A stretch of DNA of 64,000 nt from Pomphorhynchus laevis (lineage: Eukaryota > Acanthocephala > Palaeacanthocephala > Echinorhynchida > Pomphorhynchidae), in contig WNNJ02001055.1 of the NCBI GenBank assembly GCA_012934845.2, forward strand, positions 62,001 to 126,000. The letters run 5' to 3'. The position numbers and the translations under genes are program-made. The notes beneath the pieces were generated by a model. It had not been told where the DNA came from. It ran no database searches and saw only the letters and a program-made list of their open reading frames with translations. Positions 1-12,500 of this stretch are shown piece by piece; within the stretch, counting starts at the first letter, position 1; every line of letters starts with the position of its first letter.

Positions 1-4
1 ATTG

Positions 5-228
5 CAGAGTTTCCTACTAAAAAGTGGACATTTCCCAATAAAGTAAAGTAAAAGTTTCCAATAAAAAGTGGAATGTTCCACTTGATTGCTACGTTTATAA
101 TTTCCCACATTTTTATGTAAATATTCAGAATAACTTGCGTTTCACAAGTTATTATTGAGAGCATTCTACTTTTTAATGAGAACATTCCACTTTTTAATGA
201 AATCATTTTCTTATTAGTAGAAACCCTG
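5..228. mobile_element. hAT-like MITE
   Basis: The ends are imperfect terminal inverted repeats beginning CAGAGTTTCCTACTAA on the left and, read from the other strand, CAGGGTTTCTACTAA on the right. Inside, the motif AAAAAGTGGAATGTTCC recurs in both orientations. CAG-type termini with subterminal repeats are typical of hAT-derived MITEs. No coding capacity. The left flank is cut off at the window start, so an 8-bp target duplication cannot be checked. Confidence 0.6.
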
Positions 229-936
229 TATTCGACATAGCACATTAGGCTTAAGGTCAGGCTTGTTTCAATGCTTAATTACTTAATTATATATCTAATG
301 ACCACGCTTCAGCAGGATACAGCTCACAGGCTACTATGCCAATTGTATGCCAGCTGTCATTTTGAGTTGATGTACATACTTTTAAGTTATCTTACTTTAA
401 TCAAACAATTTTGAATCCAAAAATGTTCTCTTCGTACGCTTCCATAAAATAGTTTAATAAAATTTCACGATAGCCTTTTTACTTCTATAAGTTTTTGCTT
501 GTCAAATAGCATGTTTCAATTGCACTTGTTGAAAATTTGCATGTTTTTAGATCCAAATTTTTAAGGCCTGTGTACCAAAGATTATGTATACATACCGCTT
601 CATGCGTTGTTATTAAGCGTGTAAGATATTGATTTCTAACCAGACATTAATTCCAGATATATATAAAGTTGAGGTTGGAGTTTAATTCTGTAGTACAAAT
701 TTAAACGTTTTGTAAATAATAGAATACAGGAAAAACCTCACTTAATGAACAAATTGGTCAATGATCAATAAGTTCGCTCTAAATTTGACACAGTTTACAA
801 TCAATTCTATGAATAGCGATAAGTAACGCAAAGGATGATCGTGCGATATGTCGGTATCGTTACACAAAAGGGTAGTTCCAATTTTCACGCGTTCTTTGTT
901 ATTTTGATGCTTTATTTTCATAAAATATTTGAATTA
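229..936. other. AT-rich non-coding stretch
   Basis: No coding exon, RNA gene or repeat was recognised between the MITE and the Penelope-like inverted dimer. Confidence 0.5.
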
Positions 937-969
937 GAAGATGACAAAAACCAACGCAAAATTTATTGA

Positions 970-1010
970 ATTGAATATTTCGATGCCTAGCTGGCATCAT
1001 CTTCAGCAAT
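970..1010 (-). ncRNA. hammerhead-like core in Penelope 3' region (left arm)
   Basis: On the minus strand the order is CUGAAGA (fits the hammerhead core CUGANGA), one extra U, a perfect 6-bp stem GAUGCC/GGCAUC with loop AGCUA, then GAAA. Penelope-like elements are known to carry hammerhead motifs. Stem III and the cleavage site are not convincing here, so activity is uncertain. Confidence 0.35.
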
Positions 1011-1098
1011 CTGAAATGAAGGCAAAAAAGTGTACACGTCAACATAAAAAGGAAAAAAAGTCAAAACAAGGAAAGCCAGCGATAATCTCGTCAATTTG

Positions 1099-1431
1099 CT
1101 ATGTAATACCTCCCAACATTAGATGATATCCATCCTTCTCATTTAACTTCGGCTTGAGATCGCGGATGAACAGTGATTCAAGAATCTGTCGTTGGAAGGC
1201 TTGTTGTCGATAAGCAAGGACTTTAACTTCATCAAAGTTAATTGTGTGTCCGGTCAAAAGGGAATGTTCAGCAACAGCAGAGTGAGCCGCCGTATGCAGA
1301 GCAGCGCGATGTTCTTTTATTCTTGTCTTTAACATTCGACCGGTTTGACCTACATAAAATTCCACACAATCGCAACAATCAATTCTATAAACCAATCCTT
1401 TCTTAATAACGCGTTTACACTTACTTATCAA
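1099..1431 (-). pseudogene. GIY-YIG endonuclease domain of a Penelope-like element (left arm)
   Basis: A 110-residue open frame with a GIY-type start (GLVYRI), then FYVGQTGR (the YIG part), the helix LKTRIKEHRAAL, and the downstream H-S-L-L-T-G-H-T-INFDEVKVLA region seen at the C-terminus of Penelope elements. The domain nicks DNA to prime reverse transcription. The RT domain that should precede it is absent, so this is a 3' fragment. Confidence 0.85.
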
Positions 1432-1451
1432 ATTGCCAATTACATCGCGCT

Positions 1452-1670
1452 AAAGAACATCGCGCTGCTCTGCATACGGCGGCTCACTCTGCTGTTGCTG
1501 AACATTCCCTTTTGACCGGACACACAATTAACTTTGATGAAGTTAAAGTCCTTGCTTATCGACAACAAGCCTTCCAACGACAGATTCTTGAATCACTGTT
1601 CATCCGCGATCTCAAGCCGAAGTTAAATGAGAAGGATGGATATCATCTCATGTTGGGAGGTATTACATAG
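1452..1670 (+). pseudogene. GIY-YIG endonuclease C-terminus of a Penelope-like element (right arm)
   Basis: This 72-codon plus-strand frame starts within KEHRAALH and ends with the same residues as the left-arm copy (LMLGGIT, then TAG). The GIY and YIG motifs themselves are missing from this arm. It is the mirror-image copy of 1099-1318. Confidence 0.8.
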
Positions 1671-1761
1671 CAAATTGACGAGATTATCGCTGGCTTTCCT
1701 TGTTTTGACTTTTTTTCCTTTTTATGTTGACGTGTACACTTTTTTACCTTCATTTCAGATT

Positions 1762-1800
1762 GCTGAAGATGATGCCAGCTAGACATCGAAATATTCAATT
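1762..1800 (+). ncRNA. hammerhead-like core in Penelope 3' region (right arm)
   Basis: Mirror copy of the left-arm motif: CUGAAGA, U, GAUGCC, loop, GACAUC, GAAA. One stem pair is lost relative to the left arm. It lies downstream of the endonuclease frame, as expected for the element's terminal region. Confidence 0.3.
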
Positions 1801-1838
1801 CAATAAATTTTGCGTTGGTTTTTGCCATCTTTCTTCTA

Positions 1839-3324
1839 ATTTAAATGCTATTACACCGTCGCAATCCTCATTCAAATTCATTTCGTAAAATAGCATTTCA
1901 ATATCAAAAATTGCTTTTATTTATTTAAAATTATTTTAAACCATCGCTGTTTTAAAATTAGTTAAAACAATCTAAAAATCATTTAAATCATTTTATTCCA
2001 AAATAATAGTGATGTGATAAAAAACAACCACTAACGAAATAAATTACTTCAAAATAATTAAGAATGGGGTGCGTGTATCTGATCTTACGGATAGATACTA
2101 CTGTTAAAGTAAGCAATCTGGATCGTTTTAAATAATAAGGAACAAAGTAAAGGGTATAATGTAGTTGAAGAATGAGAAGACGGCAACAATACAATAATTT
2201 TAAAATAACGAACCTGTTACACATTCTGAGTATGATTTTCGTTTTAAAGCAAACGTTGCTGATTTGAATAGTTTAAATTTAGATTTATGAGTTGCATCGT
2301 AATTAGCATTAAGCAAACATATAGTTCAAATAAAGGAACGGTCTAATAGCTTGATAAGAAAAGGCAATTTAAATAAAAAAAGTGCAACTGTGAGTATTTA
2401 ATACATATGAAACATGGCCGTTCTGAAATATGCAAAATAGATAAATAGAACTGTTTTACAAAAGAATATAAATCACTGTTAAGCCATAAGCCTATAATAT
2501 GTAAACTGCTATTCTGCTTTGTAGCGAAAAAAGGATTTTAAGATTAAGCCGCAGCTAATCTGTTATTTGAACAAAAAGAGTTTTAAAAGAAACAAGGTTT
2601 ATGTGTTGAACAAATTGCATATTTTAGATTAGGGCAGTTCGCTTTTATGTTATTATAGTTCGATACGTTACTTTTGATATTTGATTCTATACCGATTCCT
2701 CGATACAGTAAGCGCATCGATATAGGAGCTGAAAAATCATATTGATGCAATAATATGTCTAAATGATTCAATTAAATTGTAAACAAGTCAACGATTGATT
2801 GAACGACGATTTAGTTTATGAAACTCGGATGAAAATCTAGGAATCTTGCTAAAAAAACTCGTTGATTTTTATTGTTTCTATTAAATATTTTAATTGACGA
2901 AATATTTTAAAAAATTCAACCGATGACGCTAGTAGTCATTTCATATTCGTGAAATAGCAGAAATAGCTGTGTATCTTTTGTAAAGTTATTTGTTCAATTA
3001 AGATATTTATTAGCCTTTTTAATGTAAATAAAGTAAAATAGCGAGAATAATATTTTGTGGATATTTTTGAAAAATGAAAATTTGGAATTTTTAAACTTTT
3101 TTTGATTTATTTCTACTCTTGCTATAAATTAGCATCGTTCCGACATGAACGATGACAATTATTTCAGTGAACTTATTTTTCATTGACATAAATAGAACAA
3201 TATATGTAAAATAGCAATATTATATCGTTGTTAGCTTGTTTAAATAATAGCGACATACATTAATTACCGAGATAGCATTAAAATATAAATATTTGCTTAC
3301 AAAAACACATACAATTTACACATA
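1839..3324. other. AT-rich stretch 3' of ORC2
   Basis: Very AT-rich. Small open frames at 1988-2224 and 2583-2771 (minus) have no recognisable motif and are treated as chance. ORC2 transcription should terminate somewhere in its right-hand part. Confidence 0.5.
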
Positions 3325-3554
3325 TTACATATAATCATCGTGGTCACTGAAAGAGTAATGATTGTGTTGTAAATAATTCCATAATTGGTACAATGTTTGA
3401 TTGTCGATAGCTAACTTCACCGTATCACGATGACGATCTATAGATAAAAGCTTGCAATCTTTGAGTTCAATTAGATGTTGTCGTAAATTTTGTTTAGATC
3501 TAACCATCAAGTTTTTACATCGAATCAAGTCGAATAAAGTAGATATATCGATTC
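3325..3554 (-). CDS. ORC2: ORC2 exon 11 (C-terminal winged helix)
   Basis: Acceptor ctgaaacag|GAATCG; ends at TAA (3325). The blocks ISTLFDLIRCKNLMVRSKQN and LRQHLIELKDCKLL match the ORC2 C-terminus (FLVNS, LR..L.EF.DHKL). The acidic tail SFSDHDDYM is species-specific. Confidence 0.95.
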
Positions 3555-6500
3555 CTGTTTCAGAAAATAAAATTATATAAAATTAAAGATCGCAATACTT
3601 CAATCAACTTTTCACAATTTAATTGTTTTATCATTTTAAAACAAACATTTTAATTGAACATTTATCATTTCGATATTGAAAAAATATCGCTTTTCTAAAT
3701 TTATTTAAAAATTAAATTGTAAATTTGATTTGAAATCCGTAAAATTCTAAAGCTTTCAAACAAAATCCGAATAACAATTTATTAACTAAAAAAACTTTAA
3801 ACTAAGTTTTAACATTTGTGTTAACTATAAAGGATAAGTCAGATCGGATCGTGAATACAATATCAATCGAACTCTTTTTTATGATTATGAGATTATTAAG
3901 AGATATTTACATTGGAACTCTCGACTATATCATATTCAATTATATCGTATGTAATACGATAATAAAAAATATTGTTATTTAATAATATCGTATTGATTAA
4001 ATACGATACGATATTTACACATTCCATTGCAAGATGACAATATCATTTCATTAGGTTTGTTCAGAAAAAGAAAATTATACCTTTGTATATCCTTCTATCG
4101 TCAACTAAGATCTTCCAATGATATATTAAAACTGTAAATATGTGAATTGTTAAATTGGATAGGTCATCCATTACTTGTTGAATGAAATTAAAATTTACTC
4201 TGTCTGCACCACAAAATTGATAACCTTAAACAGTAAGAACAAGGGACCAAAAAGATAATATGCATAATGAACAAATATTGTTCATTTTGCTAGAAAAAAA
4301 ACATACCAGTGAGTTTGATTGACTTTGAAGCGGTTTCAATTATGTAGTTTCTCCAAGTTGAGGCTTTGTACCAAACCCATTTACAAATTCTGGCGGTGTA
4401 GTCACTGCACACTATAATTTAAGGAAGCAAAAACTTATAGCTTTATTTCATATCATAATGAATTTAATCAAAAGTCATAGCTATATGTTATCACTAGTAG
4501 AACAACTAGTGATAAAATATCATCAGTTTTACTTAATAAACTGAAATAATGCTGACAATATTATCTGTTTTATTACCAGATAAAATAGGCTTCTTGTCCT
4601 TAGAACTTAGAATGCCTACTAGATCGATTCACGATAGAATGCCAAGCGGCAGGGATGTTGGTTAGTACCTCCAAGACTGTCTCTATGTGTTTATATCGGA
4701 TTCAGGTGTCAATGCCAATCCGGATTGGGGAAAAGGTTATTCTTGACGTGAATTATTTTAAGTATCTTGGGGTAATGCTCTCGAGGGACGGCAGTAACAT
4801 CAAGGGGATTGAGAAGCGGAATTGTGCAGCTAACGCAGCAATGCGCTCTTTGTACAGGTCTGCGATTGTGACGCTGGAGTTGAGTCGTTGGGCGAAACTT
4901 TCACTTTACCACGAAATCTTCGTTCCTATCATAACCTATGGTCATCATATTTGGGTTGTGATCTTAAGGATAATATCTCGGATACAGGCAGCCGAAATTA
5001 TGTTCCTTCGTGGTGTGGTCGGTTTTAGCCTTGGAGATAAGTTAGGAATTCGGTTATCCAGGATGGACTTTGAGTAAAGTCGATGCTTCTCTACATCGAA
5101 TAAAGTCAGTTGAGGTGGCTAAGACACGCTCTGATGATGTCTAGGGATCGCTTTCCTCAGAGAGTTTTCCAGGCCGAACTCTCTGGAAATAGACCTAAAG
5201 GTAGACCTCGGTACCAGTGGAGAGATCAAATCTCGAAATCGGCCGAAGACCGCCTTGGACTATCTGAAAAGAAACTATGGTCTGTGGCTCAGAATTGCGA
5301 TGTCTGGAGTAGTTTGGTTCATGCACTGTCTCCACGACCCGACACTCGGACCAGTAGTTGACAGGAAAAATCTTGTATAATATTTGTTTTTTCTTGTCAA
5401 GAAATTGTTGTTGTTATTAGATTCATTTTGGAATCTAAAAAAAAGTTTCTTTTTTTCGACTTATAGAATGGAAAATTGTGAAATTCGAAGAAAAATAAAA
5501 GGAATCCCAAAATTTTTTTGTAAAATACATTAATTTAAAACTGTACATTTTTTAATATTTAGATTTCTATAATTTAGATATTTTTTAACTCAGGATTTTA
5601 TTGGTTAAATATGAAATTACACAACAAAAAGACTTATTGCACCTGCAAGTTTGTGCCAACAATGTGGTCGATTAGTGAATACATCAAATAATTGACGAAA
5701 ACTAAGGCTCAATGTGTTTATTTTGCGGTGTTGTTTAGACTAATAAAACAAGCTCTTTTTGTAACATCAGGATTTGAATAGAATATCATTATTTTGCGTG
5801 TTTGTGGAAAACAAATTTATTAAATTATAAATTTAATCAAGTTCCTGTGCAAAATTTAACAATTATTCGGGAATTCCTTTATCTTATGACAATGACTGAT
5901 AGAACGACCAAGTACCTGCAACACTGATTAACATTAAAGAAAACAACGATTTAGTCTATTGAGTGGCTTATTCTTAACTCTTTTGAATCATTCCAAAATT
6001 AAGGTAAAATGAAATTGCGAATTTAGGTCCGAATATCGAAGTTAGATATTGTCTTAGAAGTTAAATATCCTAAGCATGCTATATTGACGACAATAAATTA
6101 AATCACTAAAAATATATATTTTAAAATATAAAACTATGATATAAGAATTCGAAAACGAATTTATTTAATAATTTAAAACGAGTTTTTGGGAAATGTATTA
6201 TTTTGTGAATGGATTGATATTTTTATTATAATCATTAAATTAATATTAGATTGAAATTTTAATTATAATATAATTTAATATTATTTTTTATTAGCTTTTT
6301 TATTATAATATATTTTAATATATTTTAATTATATTATAGTTTTATGATATATTTTTATTACTGGAAAAATATATAAGATATTTTCAGAAGGGTATATTAC
6401 CTAACCTAGCACAGCAACGAAATTAATACATAATAGATTTCGCATAATATACGGTGCTTTAAATTACTAAAAACAAATTTCGTTTGTTATTTTTCCAAAA

Positions 6501-9500
6501 TAACAAATTTATTAATTTGACTATTAATTTTAACTATTTTTTAAAATTTTTAAGAACATGAACTCGCACCTATGGCGATTGAATAATTGACTCACGCTTC
6601 CATTCTGACGAAAAAACCAACCAAGTAATTACTTAAAATAATATCTTAAAATAATATCTAGGTATCACACAAAGTACATTATCCTTTATCGATCTGTGGA
6701 ATTTATGCACTTAGTGGTTTAATTTTAATAAAATAACATTAAATATAAAGTTAGCCAAAAATACGAGCATACTTGAATGAATGTTAATTTGTTCAGCAGA
6801 CACCAGCAAATGAACCGCAGGAATTCTTGATAGCTTAATGAAAATTTCTTGAATAACGACAGACCGCAAAGATGGACCGTCAATATTGTGTACGATTACA
6901 AATAGGTCTGTAATTGCTAAAGACAAAAAAGTAAACACACGACAATAAAGACATATACAAAATAATACCCGGCTTGTGATCTATAAATAACGACAATAGA
7001 TGTGAGTAATTCTTAATCCTTGTTGCAACAGGTATATTGAACATAAGATTTGCGATGGTGCTTAATACCTATATATGAAAATAAAGAGAACAAATGTATT
7101 ATTATGTTTTAAATGCCAGGGGAGCTATACACTTGTTAATGATATATTCTTGATGTATCCTTCGATAACCATATTAAACTCGTTTTGCAAGTGTCTTCTT
7201 CGAAACGTTTCAAGTAATATCCGTTTTGAACCAACACCATACACGACCACATTGCGGCCTTGTCTAAACAAAATAAACATGTTGTTGCGTTGTTTTCAAA
7301 TTTTAAAAGCATTTCATTTTTTATCACCATGCACATGTAAATTAAAATTTGACGATCCTATAGTTTAAAGACTAAGTAGTTACAAACCGCATTATTTCGA
7401 GCCACTCTGGAAAATGCTTTCCGTAATACGTCTCCAAATTCATAACGACGTCCTGCGTAAAATTTGGAACGTTATCTAGTATTTCCTTAGTGTCACTAAT
7501 GTTATCATTTAGAGGCAAGTCATTTTTCGTTTCAATCGCAGATATATTTGTCCGCATTCGATCATGTTCAAATTCCCTTGAAAGCTATTGTAATAATATA
7601 CAGTCAATTAGAAGAGATTACTTTGCTTGAAATAATGATAATGCATTTGCAAAAAGTTATTTATACAAATTATTAGAAAATGCTGCAAACAAACTCGAAC
7701 TAAACCTTTTCGAGTTTGAACTATCGAGTAGGACTTTAAATAACTTAGACCGATGATAATCATATCTAAAATGGAGAAATAAGCATTTATACAAATTTAT
7801 TTTGCAGAAAAAGGCAAATCCGAAAGTGAATGCTGATAAACTAATACGGATCTAAAAGCTTAAATAAAAATATAAATCTAACCTAGAAATAGATAAATCA
7901 TATTTGGAAAAGGAAGCTTGCTAGTTATGATTAACAGTGATGATACTGCTTTTATAATTTAAATGGCCGCGTCCCGAAGATAATTGATGTAATCAGCAAA
8001 AACAAAATGACGTATAGGCAATCTTTACATGCAAGTCGTATAACATATTCAATTATATTACTGTCGTCCCATAAGTGGCAATATAATAAGAAAGATGTCA
8101 ATGTGTCCACGGATATTAATAAACATATGTCATATAAGGTTCATAATTAAAATGAGGCGGTAACTACTAACACCGGATTTTTAATTATTTGCCTACACTT
8201 ACTTATTAGTGAGTTATATTTTCATCACAGCTGAAAATTCAAGTCCATTCGAAATTACGGTATCACGGAAAACGCTGTTGTATTTTAGTTGACATTTGTA
8301 ACTACAAAAGGGTACATGCAGATTACTGCACTTTATCGTGCATCTTTACTCATCGAATCGAAATATAATAAATTTTGTAGATTAGACTTTGTGACGATGA
8401 CAACTGAGTTTTCTGGTCTAGTGAATGATTTCCGAGATTAGAACATCACTATATTTGAATATTGCTTCCAATACATCTGTAATACTTTTGAATATGTGCT
8501 ACGTATAGACATTTTTAAATTTCTAAAGTCAACAATTTACGACTGTGCTTATAGCAGTGTCTAGCAACATAAGAAATCAGGAATAATTCAAGGTTTATTG
8601 ACGATCTGGGCGGCTTAACTTAAAATTATATAACACAATAAACTTATCACAACAGCTAAAAGCATTCCATCAAGGCGAGGACAGAATACGATTTGCACAC
8701 AGTTAAATCTACGATTAGTGCAAATATTAGTATATCTACATTTGCCTTAATTTGGCATTTAAACCACATGTTCAAATATAAAAAATATAAGGAAAAACAT
8801 TTCTATTATTAATCTTTAATCAATACTTTTATCAAAATAGTAATTTTAAATAATAAAATAAGTATTTAATAATTTTTAATTTTTATGATTAATTTTTATA
8901 AATGTTTAGATAATAAAAAATAATTTTAGATAATTATTTTAGATTAATTATTTTAAATTATTTTAGATAATATTATATTATGTTGAACACTAGCAAATAC
9001 ATTTATCTATGATAACTTTCATAACATTTAATACAGAAAAGTATGCACGTTTGAGAAACCACATGGCTTACATTTTTCAACATGACGGTTTCAGAAGCAT
9101 TCAATAAAGTATTAAATACATCCAACTCATCCACATTTGTTAGTAGAAAAACGGTCGCAAAAATTATTGTTGCTACTACTCCTTAAAGATATTGCATCAA
9201 AATCAGCAGTTTCGGCAATCCTGCAAGAACTTTCGAATACACAGGTAGCAACAGGAATAAGTAGATTTAAGAAATAGTCCAAGTAAGCTTCAATCAATAA
9301 AAGGCATCATTGATTAAGCTACATGTTTATTTTGCTGCTTCCATTGCTGAGAGAAAATTCCATTAAAGTTCTCTGTTGATAGGTGTGCGAAACTTTTAAA
9401 AAACCATTGCACGGTTTAAGATACCACCGAACATTGGTAACATATTGGCACAAACATTAACTAAACAAGCATCAGGATGTGAACCGTGAAATAATAGACG

Positions 9501-12500
9501 ATGCAAAACGTGTACAGTTTTATCAAATACACGGACGATTAAGAGCTCAGTGATAGGTGGTTGTATGCACATAATAGGACAGTAATTGCAAAACAGCAAA
9601 CCTTGTATATGTAGGCACATGCAAACTATGTAACAACAATACTTTGGTCACACCAAGTTAGGGCTTGCCCGGCGGTTTAATATACACAAGTCATATTTTT
9701 GAGCCAAAAATGAAAACGATAATGCAGTATCGCATAAGCTTAGTCATAATGTAATAAACTATATGATTTATGTCATTGCAGCTAACAAATTAAATAGCGA
9801 CTATTGCAGCTAACAAATTAAAAAAAGCCGAAATGGAAAACTATTTATCTACACGCACGCATATAATTTGTTTTACTTAATTAACGATAATCAGCGGTTT
9901 CAATTCCGTGTTCATAGGTAGAAATTCGTGTTCAAGTGTGAGAAGAAATAAATTATTACCAAAAATGAGTACGAACAAGCGTGTCGGAGGAACAAAGGAT
10001 TGTAAAAAAACAGTTTTCCAGTCAATTTTCTAGTAAAAACAAAGGAACATGACGAAATACAGGTAAATGCTGCTCTGAAATCGCCTGTTCCAAAGGTTAG
10101 TGAGTTTTCAATTGCTACCAGGGATGGGGAAGTACTTCCCCCAATCTCAAAACTAAAAAATCTGATAATTATAAAGATCAAAAAGCCTATGGAAAGGCAT
10201 TTATTGTTTAATTTCTTTCTACGGCCGTTTACAGAGCAACTATCAAATAGAATCATTTTCAACTCGGTAAAACTTTATGAAACTGAACTAAAGATTTCGT
10301 TTACCACCTCAGACCTCTTAAAGGGGTATGTTAAATACTTCGAATCGTCCCTGTCGGAGTATGGGTCCATATACTCTAAACCCATACTTGCCCCTCTAAA
10401 AGTATCTAACCTACCTTGTCAATTAGAAGAGAATGATATCGAATTACTAAAAGAAACATTTAAAATATCTAACTTCCGTTCAATAATAGGCAAGAGCGGA
10501 CATCAAATACCAGTTGGATTTTGTTCCGCTTCCCTAGAGCGGGCTGAATCGCTGGCTAATTCAGCTTGTAATCCCTTCATGGGATTTAATCTCAGATTTA
10601 CAATCATTGATAAAGAAGAGTTCACATATCCGCACTGCAACCGGTGCCACAAATGGGGCACTGGGCCTCAAGCTGCAGTGAGTCATCGACATGTGGAGTG
10701 TGTGGCTCCCCCAGTGTCCGGCTTTGTTGACAGGAGAAAAATGTGTATCCCCTCCATTATGCTCTAACTGTGGGGGGAGCCATCCTGCATGGAGCAGAAA
10801 ATGCAGACATTTTAAATTATATCAAGGTGGATTTAACAAGTCTGCTGCCCAACCGAAATCTGGTACCTTTGCAAATGCTGCCACTCGTACGAGGGATGAT
10901 GATCTCATGCGAGCAATTGATATACGTATAGAAACAATGTATAAGAAGATGGAAGTTTTAGTATCCTCTGTTGTTGCCACATTCTGTACTAACCCTACTA
11001 TTCCATCATCAACGGCAATTCCATCATCCAAAAAGAAGGGGCTTCGGCTCATCCTATCCATCCTATCAATATTGGCAATCTCCTGAAGAATAAAAAATAA
11101 GGGGAAATGAAGATGCTGCCCATGGGCAAGTACCTGCCCCGGATGGTTCTAGTGACGGGAAAGGGGAACCTTCCCGTTCCTAGCTCCTTCTAGGTAGGCA
11201 ATCCCACATCAAACTAATCCACCACAATGCAGAGTAATCGTGAGTCTTTTTCACTGAATATCCTTCAGTGGAATTCGGGAGGTGCTTCTGCCCTTAGACT
11301 TCTATCCGGTAGAGATGCAGATGTTATAGTCCTCCAGGAGACGCGGTCTATCCGTCTACCCCAGGACATTACTCGATTTATCCCAAAGCACATTTGTTCC
11401 CACTATACTCCGTACATAACCCCTCCTCACTCCTCTTCATCTCAAGGACTCTTGACCTTAATTAAGTGCTCTTTAAGGTCCTCCCTCCTATTAAACTATT
11501 CATGTTCAGCCATGTCTTGTTTAGTAGTTTCACTCAAAAAGAACGGTAAACGGCTCAGTCTTGCCAATGTCTACATCCGTCCTGGGGAGATACACAAAAA
11601 CCGTGTCACCCTGGATAGTATTATCGACAGCGGCTACGACATGATACTTGGAGATTTCAACGACAGAACTGGTCGTTGGATCAATGCAGCACTTCGCAGA
11701 GCAAGGAATGGTTATCTTATTCACAAACCACCTTCCCCTATCTTTCATTGCATATCAACAAATTCATTCCTCGATATTTTACTGCTTCACTCGAGGTGGT
11801 TGTTAAAGCCCCTCTACACGGAGCAATCGCCCCAGCAATTGTCCACATCTCATGACCTAATTCGTTGGAGAATTGAGGAAGATACGTTGCTTCGAAGGAG
11901 GTTTCACTTTGATCCGATCACAGTGGCCTTCTTTAAAGCGGCTATCCAACTCTTTCCCAGAATAGGAAATGAGAGTATGACCGAATTTAATACCTACCTC
12001 TTTTCGCAAGCTAACGCGATTTTATCGACTACCTGTAAAGGTCGTATATACAATCCCTCTCAAACGAAACTCAAGGTCCTAGCGAAATTGCTGAACCTTC
12101 CTAATCTCTGTTTCCGCCGGACAGGTTCTCTCGAATGAATACTGGAGCACTAGATATAGGTTCCAGCTGAGTAAAGATAGGACAAGTATTGCTCGCCTTA
12201 GTCCTTATCAGTCTTACTTTTGGAGGATTTTCAAGAAGTTTGTTTGCTGGAAGGATAGAGCATTGGGTTGGATAGAGAATGTAGGCCTTGATAAAGTTTT
12301 AGAGAAGTCACTAGCCCTACACAACTACGGAGCCACTCAATCACCTCAACCAATCCCGCCTTGGTGTAACTTCAAGAGTAGGGATCTATCTGTTACGGAT
12401 ATCCTTAACTCCTGGTGTCCACTCCCGGGCATCTCCAAATCCGTCGTTCCACTTTTCTCTCGGGTCTGTCAGCTTTTGACAGCTGATCAGAGAAGAGAGG

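Larger units (their letters stand above)
937..1838. mobile_element. Penelope-like element 3' ends, head-to-head inverted dimer
   Basis: Two near-identical copies of a Penelope-like 3' end face each other. The left arm (about 937-1318) reads on the minus strand and the right arm (about 1452-1838) on the plus strand, with an asymmetric centre of about 130 bp. Each arm holds the C-terminal part of a GIY-YIG endonuclease and the 3' untranslated region. The arms differ by only a few bases, so the dimer is fairly young. Partial inverted or tandem arrangement is a known habit of Penelope-like elements. Confidence 0.8.

Noticed and set aside
6570-6604. Short ORC2-like exon (NGSVSQLFNRH) with good splice sites
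   Set aside because: Exon 8 joins exon 9 (4307-4411) perfectly in phase and in homology (INIHS then MCSDYTARICKW), leaving no place for it.
7075-7368. 97-codon plus-strand frame
   Set aside because: Shadow of ORC2 exon 6 on the opposite strand.
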